44,954 bases of DNA. Source: Hydrogenimonas thermophila (lineage in GTDB: Bacteria; Campylobacterota; Campylobacteria; Campylobacterales; Hydrogenimonadaceae). Both the position numbers and the translations under genes were made by a program. Below the pieces are notes generated by a model. That model did no database searches. It was given only the letters and a program-made list of their open reading frames with translations, and had not been told where the DNA came from. Within the stretch, counting starts at the first letter, position 1. Each line of letters starts with the position of its first letter. The stretch spans positions 1 through 44,954 of the forward strand of contig NZ_FOXB01000015.1 in NCBI RefSeq assembly GCF_900115615.1, read 5' to 3'. This document shows positions 16,063-24,429 of this stretch, one piece after another.

Positions 16063-18344
16063 TATACATCTCTTCCGCAAGCTACTTTATAGTCACAATA
16101 CTTGCACGCTTTTATATCGTCTGTCTTTGTGAAATCGATCTCTTTTCTCTGTTTAAGTTCATTTACAATCTCTGCTAACTGCTCTTTTTTTGGAGTTGTA
16201 TCAACTTTTACCTCTTTAGAGCCGTAAATATCCCAATATATTGTCTCAATACGTCTATTTGGAAAGTTGGCTTCAGCCCAAAGTCGGTAAAAGAGGAGCT
16301 GAAAATCGTTCTCATCTTTCACTGTATTGTCTATATTTTTTGTAGTTTTATAATCAATCAAACGAACAACAGTTTCACCCAGATCAACTCTATCTATTTT
16401 ACTGCTAAGTTCAAACCCAAAATATTCACTACTGCACCACTTCTCTATGCACTCCTGTTTAAAACCTTTTAGTGACTCAAAATCTATTTCACAAAATTTT
16501 TGAAGTTTTGGCTCCCACTCTAAAGATATTTCAAATCTCTGCAAAGGAGAAGTTGTAGACTTATAGAGAGTGTCCATCACAAAAGCGTGGTAATCTTTAT
16601 GAGAGCTAAACATATTTTTTTGGTTTACAGCCTCTTCTAGTGCTGAATGGATCAGCGTTCCAATATTTACATCACCTGATTCAACCTCATTCTCTATCTT
16701 TAATTGATACTTATAATAGAAACGACGCAAACATACAAGATAGTCTTTAAGCCTTGAAGGAGTCAATTTTGGCTCTTCTAAAAAGAGATTTTTAGCAACT
16801 ATTGGCACATCTTCAAGCTTAGGAATCTCTGTTGATGGTGCAATTATGGCACGATAGAGTTCATCTTGCACCTTAGACTCTTTTAAACCTAGCTCAAAAA
16901 GAAAACGACTTGGTAGACTCTCTTCACTTTTTACATAACTTATAGCTACTCTTTTACTATTTTGAAGCAGTCGATAGTAGTAGTTTTTTTGTAAATTCTC
17001 TTTATCTTTTCTTGTAGGCATTCCTGCATGTTTTCTGATAGTTGAATTTAAAAATAGATCTTTTTCATCAACTTTTGGAACAATATCTTCATTAAAATCT
17101 ACAATTACAACACCATCAAACTCTTTTCCTCTGCTCTCAAGAACTCCCATAACTGTAATGCGTCCACCACCTACATCGTCTATCTGTTTATCCTCTAAAC
17201 GTTGCAACCAGCTGTGAAGCAGATGAAGAGGTTTTACATCCTCTAAAAGAGGTGCAAACCGTTTAAACATAAACAACTCTTCATCTATAATCTCTAACTC
17301 TTTTACAGTTGACGGCAGATTTTGCAAAAACTCTATAAAACTTTCAAATCCATCTACCTGTTCAAAACTATTGGCAATATCGCTTCCTACTATTTTTGCC
17401 TTTGCACTCTCTTTTGCATCAGTCAATGCATCATACAGATCAGCCAATCTTCTGTAGTAACTGCTTTGAACAAATGGAGTTCCCATAGCATAGTTAAAGT
17501 TTTTTACACTATCAAATAGTTTAAGATACTCTGAAAAACTCTCATCAGGCACAATTACAGCAACATTGTCAGGGTTGGCTCCATCCTCTATAAACTGTTC
17601 AACCTTTTTTAATACAAACGCAACCTGATTGATTCTCTCTTCAAAAGCAGATACCTCAATAGCATCTCGTTTTACTTTTGGTAGAAGTATTTTATTTATG
17701 ATCTTTTTTCTCTGCCAGTCAAACTCAAAACTGTAATCGATTGGCAAAGACTCATCTATACCCAATCTATCTATAAGTTTTTTATTAAATGGAGTATAAG
17801 CAAAATGGATTTTTAGAGGTACTTTTAATCTTTGTAATACTCCTATCTCAAAACGGCTCAAATAGCCTTCTACAAAGAGTTCAATCTCTTCAAACTGCTC
17901 TAAAAAAGTTTCAGCTATTCTAAAATTTTCTATAGTGATTTTATCAACTAAGCCCTCTTCTTCAAGAAGTTCTTTATATCTGTTAAAAAGCTCTTTAAGT
18001 AAAACAAGGTGATCTTCAAAGTTGGCGTATGTATCGGCACTTCTAATAGTGTCAATATCAACCTGTTCTGCAAAGATCTCTTCATAAAAACGAAAAATAA
18101 AAGAGCTGTTTTGAATAAATGATAAAAAGTTTTTATCGAAACCCAGTTTACCAATATCAACACTTTTTGCAGCTTTATAGAGGAATAAAACACGTTCTGA
18201 CTTATCAACAAAAACTTTTTCAGGTACAACAACACAACGCTTTAAAAACTCATCTATTGTATATAGTTTAGGTAAAATTGTATTGTCATGTTCAGATATA
18301 AAGTCACGAACCTGACGATGAGTAGAAAATACAAGGCATTTCAC
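16062..18344 (-). CDS. addB: AddB-type PD-(D/E)XK exonuclease subunit
   Basis: 760 residues. Partner of AddA in double-strand-break processing. The C-terminal nuclease domain has SRLKDYLVCLRRFYYKY, GTLIHSALEEAV, KIDRVDL, the LIDYKTTK catalytic core and a CKYCDYKVACG cluster. With the Cys in VCLRRF, this fits the four-cysteine iron-sulfur site known in AddB. I see no Walker A at the N-terminus, so the helicase-like part is degenerate, as expected for short epsilon AddB. The start is a GTG, preceded by AGGA at suitable spacing. It begins 18 bp after nhaA and its stop overlaps the addA start, so nhaA-addB-addA may share a transcript. Confidence 0.88.
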   Translation of the reverse strand: MKCLVFSTHRQVRDFISEHDNTILPKLYTIDEFLKRCVVVPEKVFVDKSERVLFLYKAAKSVDIGKLGFDKNFLSFIQNSSFIFRFYEEIFAEQVDIDTIRSADTYANFEDHLVLLKELFNRYKELLEEEGLVDKITIENFRIAETFLEQFEEIELFVEGYLSRFEIGVLQRLKVPLKIHFAYTPFNKKLIDRLGIDESLPIDYSFEFDWQRKKIINKILLPKVKRDAIEVSAFEERINQVAFVLKKVEQFIEDGANPDNVAVIVPDESFSEYLKLFDSVKNFNYAMGTPFVQSSYYRRLADLYDALTDAKESAKAKIVGSDIANSFEQVDGFESFIEFLQNLPSTVKELEIIDEELFMFKRFAPLLEDVKPLHLLHSWLQRLEDKQIDDVGGGRITVMGVLESRGKEFDGVVIVDFNEDIVPKVDEKDLFLNSTIRKHAGMPTRKDKENLQKNYYYRLLQNSKRVAISYVKSEESLPSRFLFELGLKESKVQDELYRAIIAPSTEIPKLEDVPIVAKNLFLEEPKLTPSRLKDYLVCLRRFYYKYQLKIENEVESGDVNIGTLIHSALEEAVNQKNMFSSHKDYHAFVMDTLYKSTTSPLQRFEISLEWEPKLQKFCEIDFESLKGFKQECIEKWCSSEYFGFELSSKIDRVDLGETVVRLIDYKTTKNIDNTVKDENDFQLLFYRLWAEANFPNRRIETIYWDIYGSKEVKVDTTPKKEQLAEIVNELKQRKEIDFTKTDDIKACKYCDYKVACGRDV

Positions 18345-18362
18345 ACTAAAAATCCTAATTTT

Positions 18363-19646
18363 TTAGTTAGTTTTATATGATCTTAGGATCAATAGAACAC
18401 CAATTAATCCAGCTATAAAAGAGGCAAAGAAAATTCCAAGCTTAACAGCATCAATAATATTTTGATCTAAAAATGCAAGTTGTGTTATAAATATAGACAT
18501 TGTAAAACCAATACCACCTAAAAAGCCTACTGCAACAATCTCACTCCACTTCAAATCATCAGGCTTTTGAGCAATTTTCAATTTATTGGCTAAATATGTA
18601 AAACCAACTATTCCTATTGGTTTTCCGATCACAAGTCCAAATAGAACGCCTAAAACTATTAACAAATTTTCTGATATTGCAGAAAAATTGAGCATAACAC
18701 CTGCATTTGAAAAGGCAAATAGAGGCATAATAATAAATGCAGAAAGCCCATGTAGTTGATGCTCTAACTTTACCAATGGATTTTGTACTTTGTCATAGTT
18801 GTAAGCAATATCTTCAAGAGCATCTATTTGGTGATGATTGAGTATTGGTATGGTATCTATATGTTTTTCAAAAATATTAACAGACTCTCTGGTATTTTTT
18901 ATAAACTCTTTTTCATCTACCTTTGAGCTTATTGGTATGGCAAAAGCTAAAAGAACACCGGCAATTGTTGCATGTACTCCAGCAGAGTGTATAAATATCC
19001 ACAAAGCTATACCAAGCAGTAGATATGGTAAAAGCATAGTTACTCGTCTAATATTCAATAGCCATATCAAAAGATATGTCACAGCCACATATAAAAAATA
19101 CTCTGTATGTATCTCATTTGTATATACAGTTGCTACAACAACTACAGCACCAAGATCATCAACTACTGCAAGAGCTACTAAAAAAAGTTTTAATGAAGGG
19201 TTTACTTTTTTACCTAAAAGCATCAATATTCCCAATGCAAAAGCTATATCTGTTGCCATTGGAATACCAAAGCCTTTTGGATTATCAGAGTTAAAAGCAA
19301 TATAAATTAATGCAGGTATTATCATACCTCCAATAGCGGCAACAATAGGAAAACTTGCCTTTTTAATAGATGACAACTCCCCTATCAAAAGCTCTCTTTT
19401 TATCTCTAATCCAACCATTAAAAAGAAGAGAGCCATTAAACCATCATTGATCCAGTGCATTAGATCCATAGAGATAGTATGACTGCCTACCGTCACACCT
19501 AAAGGAGTATTCCATAATTTAAAATAACTCTCTCCAAAACTAGAGTTAGCAACTATTAACGCAGCTACTGTTGCTAAAAAGAGTAGAATACCACTGAATG
19601 ACTCATCTTTGACAAATCTTTCTATCGCTTTAAAGTGTTTTACCAT
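18363..19646 (-). CDS. nhaA: Na+/H+ antiporter NhaA
   Basis: About 428 residues, about 12 membrane segments. Exchanges cytoplasmic Na+ (or Li+) for H+ at the inner membrane. Family signs: SGILLFLATVAALIVANS, LMALFFLMVGLEIKREL, ATDIAFALGIL, the paired ion-binding aspartates in LAVVDDLGAVV, and LGGIGFTMSIFI near the C-terminus. A soluble insert between the two halves (about 270-310) is typical of epsilon NhaA. The start is set at ATG 19646, preceded by GAGGGTG. Longer in-frame readings up to 19754 pass through a structured leader and give an implausible N-terminus. The 138-bp upstream gap holds that leader, which may control expression. Confidence 0.93.
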   Translation of the reverse strand: MVKHFKAIERFVKDESFSGILLFLATVAALIVANSSFGESYFKLWNTPLGVTVGSHTISMDLMHWINDGLMALFFLMVGLEIKRELLIGELSSIKKASFPIVAAIGGMIIPALIYIAFNSDNPKGFGIPMATDIAFALGILMLLGKKVNPSLKLFLVALAVVDDLGAVVVVATVYTNEIHTEYFLYVAVTYLLIWLLNIRRVTMLLPYLLLGIALWIFIHSAGVHATIAGVLLAFAIPISSKVDEKEFIKNTRESVNIFEKHIDTIPILNHHQIDALEDIAYNYDKVQNPLVKLEHQLHGLSAFIIMPLFAFSNAGVMLNFSAISENLLIVLGVLFGLVIGKPIGIVGFTYLANKLKIAQKPDDLKWSEIVAVGFLGGIGFTMSIFITQLAFLDQNIIDAVKLGIFFASFIAGLIGVLLILRSYKTN

Positions 19647-19670
19647 TTTCACCCTCATTTTAAAAAATAT

Positions 19671-19753
19671 CCCAATTAATAGCGAGACTCTTGTGCTTGC
19701 ACTCTCTGTGAGAAAGTCTCGACCCCTTATTCGGGGATGGGACTTCAGTCCCA
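19671..19753 (-). promoter_or_regulatory. Highly structured G+C-rich leader or palindromic repeat before nhaA
   Basis: Read on the minus strand (nhaA mRNA sense) the stretch folds into successive stems. The first is UGGGACU/AGUCCCA with a tiny loop (19738-19753). The second is CCCC/GGGG (19723-19726 with 19733-19736). The third is a closing stem CGAGACU/AGUCUCG (19683-19689 with 19715-19721) that encloses two small hairpins, UCUC-ACA-GAGA and GUGC-AA-GCAC, i.e. a three-way junction. It is clearly more G+C-rich than the surrounding DNA. It could be a cis-regulatory RNA for the antiporter or a dispersed palindromic (REP/MITE-like) repeat. I cannot assign it to a known family by eye. Confidence 0.55.
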
Positions 19754-19784
19754 TAAATTATTTGGTTTTTCTTTTACTCAACCA

Positions 19785-20300
19785 TTAAACTGGCTCAAAA
19801 ATTCCTATTTCTCGATTTTTCTTTATTTTATCATATGGTAAAACTCTACCGTGCATAGCAATATAAACCCCAGGTTCTAAAAACTGCACAGATGAAATAG
19901 ACATAACCAAATTTGCTGTAGCTTCAATAGGATCAATAGAGAATGGTACCATCGCACCGGTAAATACTACTCTTTTATCATTTGACTTTCCAAGCCATTC
20001 ATCTAATGCTTTAGCACTTTTATCCATTGTATCAGTACCATGAACTATAACTATAGACTTTTCTGCAACTTTTGTAACTATTTCACAAAGCAGATCTCGA
20101 TCAGCACTGTCCATCTCTAAACTATCTTTGTAGATAGTACCACTTATCTTTATTTCACATCCATGCCTCATTGAAGCAATTGCACTCTCTACTGCTAAAT
20201 TATCTGTTGGAACAAAAAGTTTACCTTCAAGAGGATCATAACGCTTATTAAACGTTCCACCTGTATTGATTATTCTGATCACTTGATCAATCAATGTCAT
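19785..20300 (-). CDS. Half-size asparaginase-domain protein
   Basis: 171 residues, against about 330 for ordinary L-asparaginase. It is just the N-terminal catalytic domain: INTGGTF carries the nucleophile Thr, and VHGTDTM carries the second Thr-Asp pair. GAMVPF follows, and a terminal block GRVLPYDKIKK includes a Lys that may match the catalytic lysine. The C-terminal domain that helps bind substrate is absent, so asparagine hydrolysis is not assured. It overlaps the CBS-protein gene by 14 bp as the last gene of the DUF1538 operon, so it may have a regulatory or amide-related role there. The ATG start is clear. Confidence 0.8.
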   Translation of the reverse strand: MTLIDQVIRIINTGGTFNKRYDPLEGKLFVPTDNLAVESAIASMRHGCEIKISGTIYKDSLEMDSADRDLLCEIVTKVAEKSIVIVHGTDTMDKSAKALDEWLGKSNDKRVVFTGAMVPFSIDPIEATANLVMSISSVQFLEPGVYIAMHGRVLPYDKIKKNREIGIFEPV

Positions 20301-20679
20301 TCAAAAGAACTCCTATAATATCACTCATTGTAAGTATTCCATAAATTTCATTATTATCTATAACAAGAAGTCTCTTAATGCTATTTCTTACCATCATTCG
20401 TGCAGCATATTTCATATCTAGTTTTCTTGAGACAGATACAGATGGAGTAGATGCAATATCATATACATTTAACAAATCAATATCGCCATCTTCAGCAACA
20501 ATGGACTGGAGTATATTTTTAAATGTAACAAGACCATATGCACCATTTTCAGAAGTCTTTTCGACAATAATCGCTTTCACCTTGTTTTTTTTCATAAGCA
20601 TTAAAGCTTCACGTACTGGAGCCATAGGTGAAACTATTATCAATTTATCCTTAGGTGTCATTACCTCTTCTACTAACAT
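20287..20679 (-). CDS. Two-CBS-domain protein
   Basis: 130 residues comprising a CBS pair (about 1-60 and 70-130; VEEVMTPKDKLIIVSPMA and ASTPSVSVSRKLD start the repeats; LLVIDNNEIYGILTMSDIIG ends the second). CBS pairs bind adenine nucleotides or related ligands and regulate partner proteins. It has a strong ribosome site (GGAGG) and lies 12 bp after the PII-like gene. It is probably part of a regulatory set for the DUF1538 membrane protein. Confidence 0.9.
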   Translation of the reverse strand: MLVEEVMTPKDKLIIVSPMAPVREALMLMKKNKVKAIIVEKTSENGAYGLVTFKNILQSIVAEDGDIDLLNVYDIASTPSVSVSRKLDMKYAARMMVRNSIKRLLVIDNNEIYGILTMSDIIGVLLNDID

Positions 20680-20691
20680 TATAAACCTCCT

Positions 20692-21042
20692 CTAAAGTAA
20701 ATTTCTAACTTCATCTTCAAACTTGTGAAGCTCTTCTATGTTTAGCCCTGCTACGTGTCCAACCGGAACAGTAAATGCCAAAGAGCTGTTTTTATCGCTT
20801 TGCATATCCATTCCATCTACCAAAGCTTTAAGTACACGCATTGAAATTCTTCTTGGCAATACAAAAAGAAGTAAAGATACATTCTCTTCAAGTGTAAGAC
20901 CAAAAAATATTTTCTTCTCTTTCAATCCAAGATTACGCCCTCTGGTAATTGTAACTGCCCCTGCTCCTGCTTTTTTTGCCAACTCAATTGCTTCCTCTTC
21001 TCTCTCTTCTGGCACAATAGCCACCAATGCAACAAATTTCAT
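20692..21042 (-). CDS. PII-like (GlnB-fold) signalling protein
   Basis: 116 residues. The short alpha/beta protein has the PII-like pattern: KFVALVAIVPEEREEEAIELAKKAGAGAVTITRGR, then a T-loop-sized region, then LLLFVLPRRISMRVLKALVDG. It is diverged from GlnB and lacks the usual Tyr uridylylation site. PII-like proteins sense small nucleotides or ions and often sit beside the transporter they control. Here it is 4 bp after a DUF1538 transporter gene and has a strong AAGGAGG ribosome site. Confidence 0.82.
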   Translation of the reverse strand: MKFVALVAIVPEEREEEAIELAKKAGAGAVTITRGRNLGLKEKKIFFGLTLEENVSLLLFVLPRRISMRVLKALVDGMDMQSDKNSSLAFTVPVGHVAGLNIEELHKFEDEVRNLL

Positions 21043-21046
21043 ACTC

Positions 21047-22552
21047 TTATGCCTCCTTTTTGGCTAAATATTGAGCGTAAATTCCGTATCCCATTACAGT
21101 AATCATAGGAAACAAAGATGCAAATGCAATTAGACCAAACCCATCTATAAGAGGATTTCTCCCCTCAATATTTTCTGCTAATCCCAATCCCAATGCTGCA
21201 ACAAGTGGAACTGTTACGGTTGAAGTAGTTACTCCACCGCTATCATAAGCAATAGGAATAATATACCTTGGTGCAAAATATGTCATAGCAATAACTACAA
21301 TATAACCTACAATTATATAGTAATGAATAGGATCTCCAACAACTATGCGAAAAGCACCCAAAGCAATTCCAATGGCTACACCAACTGCTACAGCTACTCT
21401 AAGAAATGTCTGGTTAATCCTTCCTTCACTAACCTCCTCAGCTTTTATGGCAATAGCCAACAATGCAGGTTCAGCCATTGTTGTTGAAAATCCAATAAGA
21501 AAACCAAAAAGATAGATTAGTAAATCATTCTTCATAGAAGTCAATTGAAATGCAATTGTCTCACCAATAGGGAAAAGCCCCATTTCTAACCCAAGAATAA
21601 ATGCATAAAGACCTAAAATGACTAAAACTATACCTACAATAATTTTATGTAGATGAGCAACAGCTTTTTTAATAACAGCATACTGAAAGAAGAAAATAAC
21701 AGCTAAAATTGGTAAAACATCTTTGATAACTGCTAAAAGATCCCAAAAAATATTTGATAGATTAAAACTGCTCTCCTCTTTTATAGCTTTAGATACAGCA
21801 TCTTCAACAACAGCAATTGCAGCTTCAGCACTCTCTGGTACCAATGCATAGACAATAATTCCGTAAAGCTGCACAAAAATCATTGGAGTTAAAGAAGCAA
21901 AAGCTATAAGACCAAACCCATCTATTGCAGGATTTCGTCCTTTAATAGAGGTGGCCAAACCAATTCCCAATGCTGCTACAAGAGGTACTGTTACAGTTGA
22001 AGTTGTTACCCCACCACTATCATAAGCTAAACCAATGATCTCTTTTGGTGCAAAGAATGTAATACCAACTACAAGAATATAACCTGCTATAATATAATAA
22101 TGAATAGGATGACCAGTTAGAATACGAAATACTCCAAGAGCAATTGCAAACCCAACTGAAAATGCAACAGTCATACGTAGAAAAAATGCATCAATCTTTC
22201 CTGCACTTATGGCAGCAGCTTTATCTGCTATGGCAATTAAAGCAGGTTCTGCTACAGTTGTGGAAAAGCCTATAGTAAATGCAAAAAGTAAAAGCCAAAA
22301 AACTGATCCCTTTTTTGCAAAATCGATAGCTAAATTTTCACCAATAGGAAATATTCCTAGTTCAAGTCCACGAATAAAAAGAGCAAGACCAACAGCTACA
22401 ATAATAAGACCAATAATAATAGAAGATAAGTTTTCAGGCATTGTCTGTACAATTGCTGCCTGAAAAAAAGTAACAACAATTATGATGGGAACTAAATCTT
22501 TAAATGAATTTTTTAAATCAGTTAAAAATATTTTAGCCGATTCCATAAACAT
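21047..22552 (-). CDS. DUF1538 membrane protein, internally duplicated
   Basis: 501 residues, about 12-14 membrane segments in two homologous halves (about 1-245 and 260-501). Each half has a [11 protein letters not shown]-type motif, [32 protein letters not shown] and [20 protein letters not shown]1538 proteins have been reported to act as two-component Na+(Li+,K+)/H+ antiporters (UmpA/UmpB type). Here both units are joined in one chain, so an antiporter role is a fair inference. The ATG follows GGGGGAT. It leads an operon with PII-like, CBS and asparaginase-domain genes. The 138-bp gap upstream shows no clear terminator. Confidence 0.87.
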   Translation of the reverse strand: MFMESAKIFLTDLKNSFKDLVPIIIVVTFFQAAIVQTMPENLSSIIIGLIIVAVGLALFIRGLELGIFPIGENLAIDFAKKGSVFWLLLFAFTIGFSTTVAEPALIAIADKAAAISAGKIDAFFLRMTVAFSVGFAIALGVFRILTGHPIHYYIIAGYILVVGITFFAPKEIIGLAYDSGGVTTSTVTVPLVAALGIGLATSIKGRNPAIDGFGLIAFASLTPMIFVQLYGIIVYALVPESAEAAIAVVEDAVSKAIKEESSFNLSNIFWDLLAVIKDVLPILAVIFFFQYAVIKKAVAHLHKIIVGIVLVILGLYAFILGLEMGLFPIGETIAFQLTSMKNDLLIYLFGFLIGFSTTMAEPALLAIAIKAEEVSEGRINQTFLRVAVAVGVAIGIALGAFRIVVGDPIHYYIIVGYIVVIAMTYFAPRYIIPIAYDSGGVTTSTVTVPLVAALGLGLAENIEGRNPLIDGFGLIAFASLFPMITVMGYGIYAQYLAKKEA

Positions 22553-22690
22553 TACTATCCCCCACCATATTTTGGTAAATATTGTAACAATTTTAATTCA
22601 ATTAATATGATATAAATTATGAATTAGAGTGATTAAGATATAAATTGTTTCAAAAAGTATCATTTACGGTTTTCTAGTGCAAAATATGTT

Positions 22691-24340
22691 TTATACTTCA
22701 ATACCAATCTTATTTTTATGTTTAAATCCACTTAAGAGTTTTTCATAGAGAATTGTTTTTGTATCTCCTATACTATATTGAGCTATAGAAATTCTATTCT
22801 TTCCAATTATCTTTTGTACTCTTTTTGTATATTGCATAATATCATCTAAAGATGTATTTGGAAGTAAAACTGCATAATATTTAAAATCTATTTTTCCAAA
22901 ATAATCGCTTTTTCTAATCATGTTATTTATATTTTTTGCACTAGACTTATCTGCCTGAAATCCAACCAATAAAAATTGCTGATTATATCGTTGAGCTCTA
23001 CTTATCTCTTTTTCAACTAACTCTTCAAATATAATTTCATTATAAGCACCTGTATATGGCTCTTTTTTTAATAAATCTTTTATATCTTTTACAATTATGT
23101 TATATTCAGTTGCTTTATCTAATTTTAAATCATCTTTTTCAAAAAACAAATAGATTATCAATAAGATCGTATATATAAAAATAGATAATATTACAACACC
23201 AAGCACTATTGTTACTAACATTTCTTTATAAACAAACTTGTCATTTAAAGAGACAATCATAATAAGTGCCAAACCACCTTTCATGCCTCCTAATGTTAAA
23301 ATATTTAACCATCTTAACGGATATTTTTTATAAATTATAAATAAAGACAAAACCAAATATCTTATTACTGTAGTTAAAATAAACACATATAAAATTTCGG
23401 CTTTGTACCGCCACAATGATTCAAGTTCAATTACAGTAGCAATTGATATAAAAATAACAGCATTTGCAAAAAATCCAATATACTGTGACTCTTTTATATA
23501 TGCTCTAAAATTTAAATTTCCCTCTTGTGTAGTTAGGCTAAGTAGTAGTGCAACTGCATTTTTATTTTTATAATGCCCACCTTTGTTAAAAAGATATTTA
23601 AAAAATATAACTGCAATAACAACAGATAGAATACCAGATAATCTTAATTCATCTGATATTAAAAAACATACACTTGCCATTAAATATACAACGATAAATT
23701 TACAAAAATACTCTTGAGAAATATTAAATAGATAATATCCAATCAAACCTGCTGTTACTCCTATTGCAATAGAAAATACAATTATTTTTAAAGTCAAAGT
23801 AGCTAAAAAAGCAGCTGTTAGGTCATCACCTTGCGACAATGGAATAGCTATAAAAAAAAATATTACCATTGCCGTAATGTCATTAAATAAAGACTCTCCT
23901 TCTGCATATAACTTTAACTTATGCGGTATTTTAAATTTTGAAAAAATAGCACTTACAGAAACAACATCCGTAGCCATAAGGGGTGTAAAAAGTAAAAGAA
24001 GATGAAAAAATTCAAGATTTTTAAAAAAATTGATCTTATATGTAAAAACTACAGCTATAGCAATTGAAACTATTACCGCTACAACAGCAAGATAAAATAT
24101 TCCAGATGTATTCTCTTTTAACTCATCAGTAGAAAGACCAAGTACATCAGGAATTAAAATTATTGGTAACATTAAGTACATTATTTCATAAAAACTATCT
24201 TTTAAAAAAGATAAGTCTAAAAAATAATTTGCCATAAAAGCAAAAATTATAATTACTAAAATAAAAGGTATATTAATTTTAGATTCAACCAACTTTGATA
24301 ATAAAATTAAAAATAGTAAAATAGTAAAAATTTCTAACAA
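22691..24340 (-). CDS. CPA1-type cation/proton antiporter with degenerate GGDEF tail
   Basis: About 549 residues. The first about 415 residues form 12 or so membrane segments in a Na+(K+)/H+ antiporter pattern (LFTPLMATDVVSVSAIF and LYAEGESLFNDITAMVIFF, the latter with the ND ion site). The soluble tail of about 125 residues aligns with a GGDEF domain (EPYTGAYNEIIFEELVEKEI at its start, YYAVLLPNTSLDDI near the usual motif). It lacks the GGDEF motif and the metal-binding DxxxFK stretch, so it cannot be an active cyclase and may be a ligand sensor. No ATG is available. TTG 24340 follows TAAGG at good spacing; TTG 24385 lies within a hairpin. The gene follows the ODP-GGDEF gene. Confidence 0.8.
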   Translation of the reverse strand: MLEIFTILLFLILLSKLVESKINIPFILVIIIFAFMANYFLDLSFLKDSFYEIMYLMLPIILIPDVLGLSTDELKENTSGIFYLAVVAVIVSIAIAVVFTYKINFFKNLEFFHLLLLFTPLMATDVVSVSAIFSKFKIPHKLKLYAEGESLFNDITAMVIFFFIAIPLSQGDDLTAAFLATLTLKIIVFSIAIGVTAGLIGYYLFNISQEYFCKFIVVYLMASVCFLISDELRLSGILSVVIAVIFFKYLFNKGGHYKNKNAVALLLSLTTQEGNLNFRAYIKESQYIGFFANAVIFISIATVIELESLWRYKAEILYVFILTTVIRYLVLSLFIIYKKYPLRWLNILTLGGMKGGLALIMIVSLNDKFVYKEMLVTIVLGVVILSIFIYTILLIIYLFFEKDDLKLDKATEYNIIVKDIKDLLKKEPYTGAYNEIIFEELVEKEISRAQRYNQQFLLVGFQADKSSAKNINNMIRKSDYFGKIDFKYYAVLLPNTSLDDIMQYTKRVQKIIGKNRISIAQYSIGDTKTILYEKLLSGFKHKNKIGIEV

Positions 24341-24383
24341 CCTATAAACCTTACTTATTTCTACTTGAACTTTTTTAGATGCC

Positions 24384-24414
24384 AAACAAGGCTAAAATTC
24401 CAATCCCCTTGTTT
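24384..24414 (-). terminator. 8-bp inverted repeat between ODP-GGDEF and antiporter genes
   Basis: AAACAAGG (24384-24391) and CCTTGTTT (24407-24414) can form an 8-bp stem in the short intergenic gap. There is no T-run, so it may be an mRNA-processing or attenuation element rather than a terminator. Confidence 0.3.
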
Positions 24415-24429
24415 AGAGAAATTAATTAA

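Noticed and set aside
19647-19754. N-terminal extension of nhaA
   Set aside because: It reads through the structured leader, gives no NhaA-like residues, and a good ribosome site precedes ATG 19646.
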